Shown: positions 1-7,809, counted from the stretch's first letter. The stretch: DNA of 25,121 nt from JANNBN01 sp031385545 (GCA_031385545.1 JANNBN010000133.1:1-25121); one strand, 5' to 3'. A program made the numbers and translations. The notes: a model not told the origin generated them from the sequence alone.

Positions 1-2
1 TT

Positions 3-299
3 GCGGCGAAACTCGCCACGGCCGACCGATACGGCATTCGCCGAAACATGATCCTAGACCCTGGTACCGGCTTCGCCCCCTTGGGGTGGGAGTGGGACAG
101 CCGTTACCACTACCAGAAGTACATCTACTCAAGCCTGGACAAGCTGCGCGTGTTCGACCTGCCGCTCTACATCGCACTGCCTTGGCGTGAGACGGCACAG
201 CACGACGAGCTGCTGGAAATCGTGCTGCGCCACGGTGTGGAGTACGGCCGGGCCCATTATCCCGAGAAGGTCCGGCGCGTGGAGTCGACCGTTTCCTGA
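3..299 (+). CDS. Dihydropteroate synthase-like pterin-binding protein, C-terminal part
   Basis: The reading frame is open from the first bases of the window, so the start lies upstream and only about 98 residues are visible. The segment ILDPGTGFAP matches the conserved DPGxGF motif of dihydropteroate synthase, which makes dihydropteroate from p-aminobenzoate and a pterin pyrophosphate in folate synthesis. It is followed by a stretch reading LPLYIALPWRET, where classical FolP has the substrate-binding SRK-type loop. That loop is not canonical here, so the protein may be a divergent FolP or another member of the pterin-binding family. It ends in TGA at 297-299 and stands alone before the transporter operon. 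The family call is fairly firm; the exact reaction is not. Confidence 0.65.
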   Translation, partial: AAKLATADRYGIRRNMILDPGTGFAPLGWEWDSRYHYQKYIYSSLDKLRVFDLPLYIALPWRETAQHDELLEIVLRHGVEYGRAHYPEKVRRVESTVS

Positions 300-403
300 G
301 GGCTGGCGCTCGATGCCTCCCCTTTTCTTGCCTCCTGGACAGGCGCACGAACTGTTCACAGAGAATTCCTGCGGTTCGCGGCGCAGAGCTGGTGCAAGTT
401 GAA

Positions 404-440
404 TACTTTGTAAAGGTCCGTCACGCCATCTCCCAGGAGA
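404..440 (+). promoter_or_regulatory. Putative -10 element and ribosome binding site of the BMP transporter operon
   Basis: A TACTTT hexamer at 404-409 fits the actinobacterial TANNNT -10 pattern. No convincing -35 is seen. An AGGAGA ribosome binding site at 435-440 lies 4 nt before the ATG at 445. The rest of the 300-444 spacer holds nothing I recognise. Confidence 0.4.
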
Positions 441-444
441 ACCT

Positions 445-1518
445 ATGAAGTTCCGTTCTGCCATTGCTCTCGCCGGGGCCGCTGTCGTCGGCGTCGGCAT
501 GATCGCCACGCCGGGTGGCGCAGCAACAAAGAAGAAGACAACCACGACGAAGAAGAAGGCGACGCCAACAACGGCTGCAGCCGCTCCGGCCACCGTTGCG
601 CCAACCAAGAAAGAACTGGTCTTCGCCATCATTCTGCCGTCGTCCAAGGACGACAAGGCGTTCAGCGAGTCCGGCTACACCGGGCTGACGAATGCCGTCA
701 AGAAGGTCGGCGGCAAGGTGGTCTTCCAGGAGAACGTTCCTGTCGCCTCGGCGCAGGAAGCGCTCCGCAACCTGGCATCGCAGAAGCCGACCATCGTCAT
801 GTCACTCGGCGGCCAGTTCGCCGACGCCATTGCCACAGTCGCGCCCAGCTTCCCCGATGTGCAGTTCATGGGGATCAACGGCACCAAGACAGGTCCGAAC
901 CTGTCGGCCTGGTCGCTCGCCGAAGGTGAAGTTGCCTACCTGGCCGGTATTTTGGTTGCCGGTGAGAACCCCGGCGTGAAGAAGATCGGCCGGGTTGCGG
1001 GAATCACCATCGCGCCGCTGCAGTTCGGTTCGGCCGGCTTCATCGACGGGGCTCGCTCGGTTGACCCCGACATCCAGTTCATCAACACCTTCACCGGCAA
1101 CATGGACGATGTGGCCAAGGCAAAGGAAGCAACCCTCGCCGCCGCTAACGCTGGTGCCAAGTTCATCTACACCGGCATGAACAATGGCTTGGTCGGGATG
1201 GAACAGGCAGCGCAAGAGGCAGACGTGCAGTTGATCAACAACACCACCAATAAGTGCACGGACCCAAAGACCGGCGCACTGTATTTCGGAGCCGTGAACT
1301 CGTCCACGACGTTTGCCACGCAGAGCATCGCTGAATCGCTTGCGAACGGGTCCTACAAGGCCAACGCCAAGCGGTCCAACCTGGAATTCCCCGACGCGTT
1401 CGGTGTGGTTCTGTGCAGTGGGAAGCCCAAAGCCAAGACGGCGCAGCTACTGGCCGACGCGGAGAAGAAGCTCATCGCCGGCGAGATCAAGATCGGTCTC
1501 CAGCCGGCCAAGCCGTAA
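445..1518 (+). CDS. BMP/PnrA-family ABC transporter substrate-binding protein
   Basis: This is the extracellular binding component of an ABC importer of the basic membrane protein (PnrA-like) family, whose characterised members mostly bind purine or pyrimidine nucleosides. Residues 1-27 form a signal peptide ending GGAA. Residues 28-56 are a low-complexity Lys/Thr/Ala/Pro linker. The BMP fold starts at about residue 57, with the family signature DDKAFSESGYTGL near 69-81, and later has a GMNNG segment typical of the hinge region. There is no lipobox cysteine at the end of the signal peptide, unusual for a Gram-positive binding protein. The length (357 aa) is normal. It is first in the operon and is followed by a strong hairpin before the ATPase gene. 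The family is firm; the ligand is unknown. Confidence 0.85.
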   Translation: MKFRSAIALAGAAVVGVGMIATPGGAATKKKTTTTKKKATPTTAAAAPATVAPTKKELVFAIILPSSKDDKAFSESGYTGLTNAVKKVGGKVVFQENVPVASAQEALRNLASQKPTIVMSLGGQFADAIATVAPSFPDVQFMGINGTKTGPNLSAWSLAEGEVAYLAGILVAGENPGVKKIGRVAGITIAPLQFGSAGFIDGARSVDPDIQFINTFTGNMDDVAKAKEATLAAANAGAKFIYTGMNNGLVGMEQAAQEADVQLINNTTNKCTDPKTGALYFGAVNSSTTFATQSIAESLANGSYKANAKRSNLEFPDAFGVVLCSGKPKAKTAQLLADAEKKLIAGEIKIGLQPAKP

Positions 1519-1539
1519 CCGGCAACACCCAACCTGTTA

Positions 1540-1586
1540 GCAGCATCAGCGTGGCTCGGGACTGAAAGCCCGGGCCACACTGCTGC
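1540..1586 (+). promoter_or_regulatory. Strong intercistronic hairpin between binding-protein and ATPase genes
   Basis: A 10-bp stem (1551-1560 with 1569-1578, one G-U wobble) closes an 8-nt loop. It is extended by an outer 6-bp stem, GCAGCA 1540-1545 with TGCTGC 1581-1586, across a small internal loop. No T-run follows. Such a structure after a binding-protein gene commonly stabilises the upstream mRNA or partly terminates transcription, giving more binding protein than permease. That role is inferred here. Confidence 0.5.
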
Positions 1587-1623
1587 CGATTCTCCCGACC
1601 GCACCGAGAACCATGCGAGCTTC

Positions 1624-3198
1624 ATGACCGACCATCTCCAAACCTCTGAACGCGTCGCGCTGGCTGAACTGCGTGACATCGTCAAGGTGTTCCCGGGGGT
1701 GCGGGCAAACGACGGTGTCAGCTTCTCGGTTCTCCCGGGCGAGGTGCACGGCCTGCTCGGCGAGAACGGAGCGGGCAAATCGACGTTGATGTCAATCCTG
1801 TACGGCCTGTATCAGCCGGAGGAGGGGACCATCCTGCGGCATGGAAAGAGCATCACGTTACCCAGCCCGCGCGCCGCGCTTGAGGCAGGAATTGCCATCG
1901 TGCAGCAGCACTTCGCGTTGGTGCCCACCATGTCGGTCACCGACAACGTGATTCTCGGCAATGAACCAAGCCGCATCATCCGGCGCAGCGCGCTCACGGC
2001 GCGGATTCAGGAACTGTCGCAGCGCTACCGCCTCGAACTCGACCCGAAATCACTTGTGTCCGAACTCAGCATCGGGCAGCGTCAACGTGTCGAGATCCTG
2101 AAGTGCCTGTACCGAAATCCGGAGATCGTCATCTTCGACGAGCCATCGACGGTGCTCACCCCGTCGGAGATCGACGACCTCTACGGCATCATCCGCACAC
2201 TCAAATCCGAGGATCGCGGCGTGGTGCTCATCACCCACAAGCTTGACGAACTGCTGGCCGTCACGGACCGCATCACCGTCCTGCGCCACGGCCGGAGCAC
2301 CGGCACGGTGACGACATCGGAAGTCGACGGACCGACGCTCGCCCGCCTGATGGTTGGCCGCGACGTCAAGCTGCGTTCGACCGCAGCGCTCGTGGGTCTG
2401 AGCAGTGCGGACGAGACAAAGCCGCTGCGCACTGTTGCTGGCGACGCGCCGGTCGTGTTGGAGCTGAACGCTGTCGGTCTGCGTGCTGACGGTGTCGATC
2501 GCCTGACTGAGCTGACGCTCAGTGTTCGTGCAGGCGAGATCGTCGGCGTGGCAGGCGTCGAGGGTAACGGCCAGAAGGAGTTGGTCGAACTGCTCTGCGG
2601 GACGACTCAACCAACTGCCGGAACAATGGTCGTGTCCGGTGCGGACTTCACCCGCGCCGGAGCGGTTGCGCTCAGTCGGCAGGGTGTTCGGGTGATCACC
2701 GAAGACCGCCACGCCACAGGCTGCGTGCTCGACATGACGGTCGGCGAGAACCTGCTCCTCGACCGGGTCGGATCAGCTCCGTTCTCGCGCCACGGCGTGC
2801 TGAACCGCAGGGCGTGCGACACAGCAGCGCGCGAACTCATCGCCGATTTCCGGGTGAAGACCCCGGGTCCCGACGTGCAGATCCGCAACCTGTCGGGCGG
2901 CAACCAACAGCGCGCCATCCTCGCCCGTGAACTCAGTCGCAGCGTGACCGTTCTCGTTGCGGCCCAGCCGACGAGAGGGCTGGACGTCGGTGCGATCGAG
3001 GAAGTCACAGAACGCATCACAGCAGCGCGTGACGCCGGCGCCGGCGTGCTGCTGATTTCCAGCGACCTGGCCGAGGTGATGTCGATGTCCGACCGGATCG
3101 CAGTGATGTACCGAGGACGGTTCATCGCGGTGGTCGACCGTGCCGATGCCTCGACCGAGTTGATCGGAGAGCTGATGGCCGGTTTGGTGAGCGCGTGA
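1624..3198 (+). CDS. ABC transporter ATP-binding protein with two nucleotide-binding domains (nucleoside/sugar type)
   Basis: This is the energising subunit of the BMP-type importer, with two ABC domains in one 524-residue chain. Domain 1 has Walker A GENGAGKST at 46-54, signature LSIGQ at 148-152 and Walker B ending in DEPS at 172-175. Domain 2 begins near residue 280. Its Walker A is replaced by GVEGNGQKEL, it has a full signature LSGGNQQR near 423, and its Walker B glutamate is replaced by Gln (AAQPTRGLD). This asymmetry, one consensus and one degenerate ATP site, is usual for the RbsA/NupA/RfuB group. The ATG at 1624 has only a weak ribosome binding site, so the start could move slightly. 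The stop overlaps the start of the next gene by 4 nt, implying translational coupling. Confidence 0.9.
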   Translation: MTDHLQTSERVALAELRDIVKVFPGVRANDGVSFSVLPGEVHGLLGENGAGKSTLMSILYGLYQPEEGTILRHGKSITLPSPRAALEAGIAIVQQHFALVPTMSVTDNVILGNEPSRIIRRSALTARIQELSQRYRLELDPKSLVSELSIGQRQRVEILKCLYRNPEIVIFDEPSTVLTPSEIDDLYGIIRTLKSEDRGVVLITHKLDELLAVTDRITVLRHGRSTGTVTTSEVDGPTLARLMVGRDVKLRSTAALVGLSSADETKPLRTVAGDAPVVLELNAVGLRADGVDRLTELTLSVRAGEIVGVAGVEGNGQKELVELLCGTTQPTAGTMVVSGADFTRAGAVALSRQGVRVITEDRHATGCVLDMTVGENLLLDRVGSAPFSRHGVLNRRACDTAARELIADFRVKTPGPDVQIRNLSGGNQQRAILARELSRSVTVLVAAQPTRGLDVGAIEEVTERITAARDAGAGVLLISSDLAEVMSMSDRIAVMYRGRFIAVVDRADASTELIGELMAGLVSA

Positions 3199-4259
3199 AG
3201 TCGAATTCCGTTCGGTCGGTTCTCATCTCGATCGGCGGCATCGTGTTCGGATTCCTGATCGGTGGTGTGATGATCGCCATCCAGGGCAAACCGGTCGGGC
3301 AGTCGCTCGAAGCGCTGCTCAAGGGCTCATTCGGTTCGGCTTTTGCCATCGGCAACACGCTCAACAAGGCGTGTGCACTGCTGCTTGTTGCGTGCGGATA
3401 CATCTTCTCGTCCAAAGGTGGCCTCACCCAGATCGGTGCCGAGGGTCAACTGCACATCGGCGGTCTCGCCGGCACTGCTGCTGCCATCGCGCTGAAGGAC
3501 GTGCCAAAGCCCATCCCGCTGGTCGGTGCGCTGGTAGTCGGGTTCGTGGGCGGCGGTCTGTGGGGGAGCGTGGCCGGCTGGCTACGCGCCCGGCGGGGCG
3601 TGAACATCGTGATTTCGACGCTGCTGCTCAACTACATCGGCCTGCGGTTCGTCGAGTTCGCGCTCGACTCGCGTTCGCTCATGAGGGACGGCGAAGCAGA
3701 GCCGCAATCCGCCGAGATTCCGGGAGCGGCTCGGTTGGGTCGCCTCTTCCCCCACACCACCTCCACGGTGCACCTTGGCCTGGTCGTGGCGATAGTGAGT
3801 GCACTTATCGTGTGGTTCATCCTCAACAGGACGGTCCCGGGGTTCAAGGTGCGGATGCTGGGCCAGAATCCCGAAATGGCTGCGCGGGTCGGCGTGTCCA
3901 CCCGGTCGATGAGCGTGCGCGTGATGTTCATCGCCGGAGGTCTGTCGGGCCTGGCCGGATGCTCGTTGCTGCTTGGCGAGCAATTCCGAGCCCGTCCGGA
4001 CTACGCCATCGGTTTCGGTTTCGCCGGTATTGCGGTTGCCCTGATCGCTCGGGCCCATGTGCTTGCGGCACTTCCGGCGTCGCTGCTCTTCGGAGCGATC
4101 CTGGCGGGTGGTCTTCGACTGGAGTCAGATGTCCAGGTTCCGAACGCAATGGTCAGCGTGATCCAAGGCGCCATCATCCTGGCAGCAGCAGGGACAGCGT
4201 TCCTGCTGGCTCGTCAACAACCGGTCATCGCTGACGATGATCAGGTGGCAGCCGCATGA
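3195..4259 (+). CDS. ABC transporter permease, BMP/nucleoside type (first of pair)
   Basis: This is an inner-membrane permease of the branched-chain/ribose type (BPD_transp_2). The protein (354 aa) has about 8-10 hydrophobic segments. The family hallmark GAEGQLHIGG lies near residue 80, and the cytoplasmic coupling segment reads RMLGQNPEMAARVGV. It starts with GTG at 3195, inside the stop of the ATPase gene (GTGA overlap), and ends in an ATGA overlap with the second permease, so the three genes are translated as a unit. By family it should pair with the second permease to form the membrane channel. Substrate specificity cannot be read from the sequence. Confidence 0.88.
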   Translation: MKSNSVRSVLISIGGIVFGFLIGGVMIAIQGKPVGQSLEALLKGSFGSAFAIGNTLNKACALLLVACGYIFSSKGGLTQIGAEGQLHIGGLAGTAAAIALKDVPKPIPLVGALVVGFVGGGLWGSVAGWLRARRGVNIVISTLLLNYIGLRFVEFALDSRSLMRDGEAEPQSAEIPGAARLGRLFPHTTSTVHLGLVVAIVSALIVWFILNRTVPGFKVRMLGQNPEMAARVGVSTRSMSVRVMFIAGGLSGLAGCSLLLGEQFRARPDYAIGFGFAGIAVALIARAHVLAALPASLLFGAILAGGLRLESDVQVPNAMVSVIQGAIILAAAGTAFLLARQQPVIADDDQVAAA

Positions 4260-5194
4260 TCACGGCGCACATCGTCGCTGCGTTCGACTCGTCCTCGGTG
4301 AACATTTCCATCCTGTTGGGACAGGCCATCCGTCTCGGTGTGCTGATTGCATTTGTCGCGCTGGGCGAAATGGTCAGCCAGCGGGCGGGCGTCCTCAACA
4401 TCGGGGTCGAAGGCGTGTTCCTGGCCACCGCTTGCGCCGCCGCGGGAGCATCGTTTCTCGGATGGGGTGTGTGGACCGGTTTCCTGGTCGCTCCGATCAT
4501 TGGCATGGTGACCATGTCGCTCATTGCGTTTCTCGTGCTGATCCTGCGGGCCGATCAGATCGTCACCGGTTTCGGGATCAACCTCGCCTCGATCGGCATC
4601 ACCACGGTGATCGTGAAGTCAAAGCCCGACCTCAACTTCGTGGACTCGCTGAAAAAGGTGAAGCCGTTCGGCGATGGTGGCGCGCTGGCCGACATGTTCA
4701 ACCACAAACCGTCCGTCTATCTCATCGTGCCGGCGGCGCTGGTCTGCTGGTTCGCGTTGTTTCGCACGGCGTGGGGGCTGCGGGTGAAAGCAGTCGGTGA
4801 AACCCCCGCAGCAGCCGATTCGGCCGGGGTCGTGGTCAACCGGGTTCGCTGGCAGGCAATGGTGGCCTGTGGCGCACTGGTTGGCCTGGGCGGCGCCTCG
4901 CTGGCGCTCGGTCAAGGGTCGGGATTCACCGAGAACATGGTGGCCGGACGCGGGTTCATCGCTCTGGTTGCAGTGATCTTCGGCCGCTGGCGACCAGGCC
5001 TTGTCGTAGGGGGCTGCCTGTTCTTCGGCCTCTTCGAAGCACTCACGCTGCAAGCCCCGGCGTGGGGTCTTACCATCCAGTCGCAATTGCTCAACATGGT
5101 TCCCTACCTGTCGTGCTTACTGGCGCTCGCCATCTTCCGTCGGGGAACGACGCCGCCGTCTGCGCTCACGAGACCGTTCGAGCGCAAGCGCTGA
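4256..5194 (+). CDS. ABC transporter permease, BMP/nucleoside type (second of pair)
   Basis: The second permease (312 aa) starts with ATG overlapping the stop of the first. The hallmark NIGVEGVFLATACAAAGAS follows the first transmembrane segments (near residues 48-66), and the coupling loop reads RAVGETPAAADSAGV, close to the RAVGENPxAADAAGI of nucleoside and simple-sugar permeases. It closes the operon. The next gene, ureC, is on the opposite strand and its stop codon lies only 17 bp away, with no obvious terminator hairpin in that gap. Transcripts of the two operons therefore probably overlap at their 3' ends, or termination is Rho-dependent. The family is firm; the ligand is unknown. Confidence 0.88.
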   Translation: MITAHIVAAFDSSSVNISILLGQAIRLGVLIAFVALGEMVSQRAGVLNIGVEGVFLATACAAAGASFLGWGVWTGFLVAPIIGMVTMSLIAFLVLILRADQIVTGFGINLASIGITTVIVKSKPDLNFVDSLKKVKPFGDGGALADMFNHKPSVYLIVPAALVCWFALFRTAWGLRVKAVGETPAAADSAGVVVNRVRWQAMVACGALVGLGGASLALGQGSGFTENMVAGRGFIALVAVIFGRWRPGLVVGGCLFFGLFEALTLQAPAWGLTIQSQLLNMVPYLSCLLALAIFRRGTTPPSALTRPFERKR

Positions 5195-5211
5195 GCGCCT
5201 CACCGCCTTGT

Positions 5212-7041
5212 TCAGATGAAATAGAGCCGGTTGAGGGAGACCTGTTCTGACGGGTCGGTGTAAACACGCTCGCCATCGAACGACACGAACCCCGTGCGGG
5301 GGTTGACCTCCACCGCGCCGAGGCGAGCGTTGCGCACCATGTCGGCCGGCCCGATCCCACGGGTCGCACTCACTGGAACCCGCCTCCGGCGGGTCGTCAT
5401 ATGGTCATTGCCAGCAGCCATGGCGGCCCCGGCGACAAACGCGACCGAGAGGTCGGCGGCGGTTGCACCGAACGCGCCGAACTGAGGCCCGAGGACGAGC
5501 GGTTCGCAGGTGTCGGTGCTGGCGTTCGGGTCGCCCGTCACGCCGTACGCTGGAAACCCTGCTTTCAGCACCAGGTTGGGCTTGGCCCCGAAATGGTCCG
5601 GTCTCCACAGCACGATGTCGGCCAATTTGCCGACTTCGATCGAGCCGACTTCGTGCGACAACCCGTGCGCAATGGCGGGGTTGATGGTGAGTTTCGCGAT
5701 GTAGCGCAGAACACGTTCGTTGTCGTCGTAGCTCGGCGATCCGTCGAGGTTCGACTTCATCTTGGCTGCCAACTGGAACGTTCGTCTGAACGTTTCACCC
5801 GCCCTGCCCATGCCCTGCGCATCCGATGACGTGATGGCGATGGCACCGAGATCGTGCAGTACGCCCTCTGCGCCCATGGTGCCGCCACGGATGCGGTCAG
5901 TCACCAGGTGATGGTCTGAGCGCGAATGGTGGTTCAGGCCGTGCGCAGCAAAGATCATTTCGTAGTGCTCGTCGAGCGCGTCGCGGCCGAAGGGGAGTGT
6001 CGGGTTCGTGGATGACCCAATGATGTTGGGCCGCCCGGCAAGCTTCAGGACGTTCGGAACATGGCCACCCCCGCAGCCCTCGATGTGGAACGCGTGGATG
6101 GTGCGTCCGTCCACGACCGACAGCGTGTCCTCGACGCTCAGGCACTCGTTGAGACCGTCTGTGTGCAGAGCAACCTGCACGTCGTGGGCTTCCGCGACCC
6201 GCAGCGCAGTGTCGAGGGCTCTGGCATGCGCGCCCATGTCTTCGTGCACCTTGAATCCGCAAGCGCCGCCCTCGACCAGTGCTTGGACCAGTGGACCATC
6301 GTGGGACGACGAACCACGTGCGAGGAACCCGATGTTGACCGGCCAGGCGTCGAACGCGTTGAATGCGTGTCGCAACGCCCACGGAGAGTTGACCCCGACG
6401 CCCCACACCGGGCCGAACTCCTGGCCGATGATGGTGGTGACTCCTGAGGCAAGGGAAGCCTCCATGATGCGCGGAGAAAGGAGGTGCACATGCGTATCGA
6501 TGGCACCGGCGGTTGCGATGAGACCCTCGCCTGAGATGATGGTGGTGCCTGTTCCCACCACGACTTGGACCCCGTGCAGCGTGTCAGGGTTGCCTACCCG
6601 GCCGATGGAATGGATACGCCCGGCCCGGATGCCGATCGACACTTTTGCGATCGGTTGCATCGCATCGATCAGGACCACGTTGGAGATGACGAGGTCGCAC
6701 GTCTCGGGGCCAGGTTTCGCCTGCAGATGCAGACCGTCTCGTGCAGTTTTTGCGAACCCGGCGATGAACTCGTCGCCCTGCTGCTGCGAGTCATGCTCGA
6801 CACGGATCACCAGGTTGGTGTCGCCCAGCCTGACTCGGTCTCCGGCGGTTGGGCCGTGGATCGACGCGTAGTCGGAGGGGAGAATGGACGAGGCGTCCGT
6901 GTGCGTGTGCGGGTGTTCGCCGCCGGGGTGCGTGTGATCGTGCGATCCCCGACCCGATATCTGGCCTGATCCCCGACCCGATACCTGGCCTGATCCGTGG
7001 CGATGGCCTGCGTCTGGCTCGTTGCTGTTTGTGCGGTTCAT
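5212..7041 (-). CDS. ureC: Urease alpha subunit with His-rich N-terminal extension
   Basis: This is the catalytic subunit of urease (urea to ammonia and carbamate), 609 aa against the usual 565-575. By family comparison the metal ligands are all present: H184 and H186 (DTHVH), carbamylated K264 and H266 (FKVHED), H293 (ALHTDGLNE), H319 (AFHIEG) and D407 (TSSDAQGMGR). H367 matches the catalytic flap histidine and Arg383/385 the substrate-side arginine. The flap cysteine next to the histidine is Ala366. Residues 1-50 precede the normal start: they hold eight His and two copies of a Ser/Gly/Arg-rich repeat. No in-frame start codon is seen between this extension and the conserved IHGPTAGDRVRLGD, so it is probably translated. 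The gene lies 2 nt after ureAB. No ureD/E/F/G genes are in the window. Confidence 0.92.
   Translation of the reverse strand: MNRTNSNEPDAGHRHGSGQVSGRGSGQISGRGSHDHTHPGGEHPHTHTDASSILPSDYASIHGPTAGDRVRLGDTNLVIRVEHDSQQQGDEFIAGFAKTARDGLHLQAKPGPETCDLVISNVVLIDAMQPIAKVSIGIRAGRIHSIGRVGNPDTLHGVQVVVGTGTTIISGEGLIATAGAIDTHVHLLSPRIMEASLASGVTTIIGQEFGPVWGVGVNSPWALRHAFNAFDAWPVNIGFLARGSSSHDGPLVQALVEGGACGFKVHEDMGAHARALDTALRVAEAHDVQVALHTDGLNECLSVEDTLSVVDGRTIHAFHIEGCGGGHVPNVLKLAGRPNIIGSSTNPTLPFGRDALDEHYEMIFAAHGLNHHSRSDHHLVTDRIRGGTMGAEGVLHDLGAIAITSSDAQGMGRAGETFRRTFQLAAKMKSNLDGSPSYDDNERVLRYIAKLTINPAIAHGLSHEVGSIEVGKLADIVLWRPDHFGAKPNLVLKAGFPAYGVTGDPNASTDTCEPLVLGPQFGAFGATAADLSVAFVAGAAMAAGNDHMTTRRRRVPVSATRGIGPADMVRNARLGAVEVNPRTGFVSFDGERVYTDPSEQVSLNRLYFI
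6944..6991 (-). repeat. Two-copy 24-bp tandem repeat inside the ureC 5' end
   Basis: Units 6944-6967 and 6968-6991 are identical except for one T/C difference. They encode the repeated GSGQVSGR/GSGQISGR segment of the N-terminal extension, so the repeat expands in frame (8 codons per unit). Copy number may vary between strains. Confidence 0.85.
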
Positions 7042-7043
7042 GA

Positions 7044-7748
7044 TCAGCTGCCCAGGTAACCCTGCTGCTGGGCACGGACAAGAGCCCGCAGGCGTACCTC
7101 AGGGTCGTCCAGTGGGCCGTCGACGAGCCCGGCAAAACCGATGGCGACACGATCGCCGCCGATCTGTGTGAGCGGCGCACCCGTTTCGACACCCGGTTCG
7201 AAACGCAGCGCCTCACCGGCCGGGATCGCAAGGCGCATGCCGTAGGCGGCTGCACGGGGGAACGACAGACGGTGATTGACCTCGAAGAAGTGGAAGTGGG
7301 AGGTGACGCTGATCGGCACGTCGGAGGTATTGACAACGGCCAGCGACAGGATCGACGGTATGCGGACAGACGATTCGGGTACGACCAGAACTTCTCCAGG
7401 AGTCGGTTCGGCGAACTCGGAGCGATCCTGCTCCGCCGGGTTCAACACACGGAACGGGTCCCGGACCACGACGAGCCGGGTGCCGTCGTCGAAGACCGCT
7501 TCGACCTTGACCTCGGTGACAATCGCTGCCACCCCCGGCATGATCTCGTGGCTGCCAAGCACGGAACGGGCCGCGTGAACCGCTTCCATCAGACGCGCTC
7601 CGGACCGGGCAGCCTCTATGGCGGTATCAGCGACGATCGCCGTGGCCTCCGGAACGTTCAGCAAGAGACCATTGGCACGGCGTCGGCGAGCAAGCTCGGC
7701 GGCGCTGAAGAGCAGCAACCGGTCGCGTTCGGTTGGCGTGAGCCGCAT
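7044..7748 (-). CDS. ureAB: Urease gamma/beta fusion subunit
   Basis: One 234-residue chain carries urease gamma (about 1-100, starting MRLTPTERDRLLLFSAAELARRRR) and urease beta (about 110-215, with SHFHFFEVN and IPAGEALRFEPG). These structural subunits surround the UreC active site. Gamma/beta fusions are known in Streptomyces, Deinococcus and Helicobacter ureases. The C-terminal tail (about 20 residues, ending GYLGS) goes beyond the minimal beta domain. The TGA stop is 2 nt before the ureC start, so the two genes form an operon. The ATG lies 6 nt downstream of a TACTCT hexamer, which suggests a leaderless mRNA. No Shine-Dalgarno sequence is evident. Confidence 0.9.
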   Translation of the reverse strand: MRLTPTERDRLLLFSAAELARRRRANGLLLNVPEATAIVADTAIEAARSGARLMEAVHAARSVLGSHEIMPGVAAIVTEVKVEAVFDDGTRLVVVRDPFRVLNPAEQDRSEFAEPTPGEVLVVPESSVRIPSILSLAVVNTSDVPISVTSHFHFFEVNHRLSFPRAAAYGMRLAIPAGEALRFEPGVETGAPLTQIGGDRVAIGFAGLVDGPLDDPEVRLRALVRAQQQGYLGS

Positions 7749-7754
7749 GCTAGG

Positions 7755-7760
7755 AGAGTA
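7755..7760 (-). promoter_or_regulatory. Putative -10 element of a leaderless ureAB promoter
   Basis: Read on the minus strand, TACTCT is followed by 6 nt and then the ureAB ATG. Actinobacterial TANNNT elements placed like this put the transcription start at or next to the A of the start codon. This is a pattern match only. Confidence 0.45.
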
Positions 7761-7785
7761 GCGGTAGACCCAGCAGGCCCATCAA

Positions 7786-7803
7786 CTCCCGAAGCGGCGG
7801 GAG
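7786..7803. promoter_or_regulatory. Inverted repeat in the ureAB-nhaA divergent promoter region
   Basis: CTCCCG (7786-7791) and CGGGAG (7798-7803) form a perfect 6-bp inverted repeat with a 6-nt spacer. It lies between the two divergent -10 candidates and directly abuts the nhaA one. It could be an operator for a dimeric regulator; no family can be named. Confidence 0.35.
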
Positions 7804-7809
7804 TACGCT
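7804..7809 (+). promoter_or_regulatory. Putative -10 element of a near-leaderless nhaA promoter
   Basis: TACGCT lies 9 nt before the GTG start of nhaA at 7819. A start site 6-7 nt downstream would leave a leader of about 3 nt. No ribosome binding site is visible, which fits leaderless translation. Confidence 0.4.

Noticed and set aside
2540..3000. Apparent loss of Walker A and the Walker B glutamate in the second ATPase domain
   Set aside because: Degenerate second nucleotide sites are typical of this double-domain ATPase family, so this is not a sign of inactivation.
5195..5211. Bidirectional terminator between the permease and ureC
   Set aside because: Only a 4-bp stem (AGCG/CGCT) can be drawn near here and it has no T-run.
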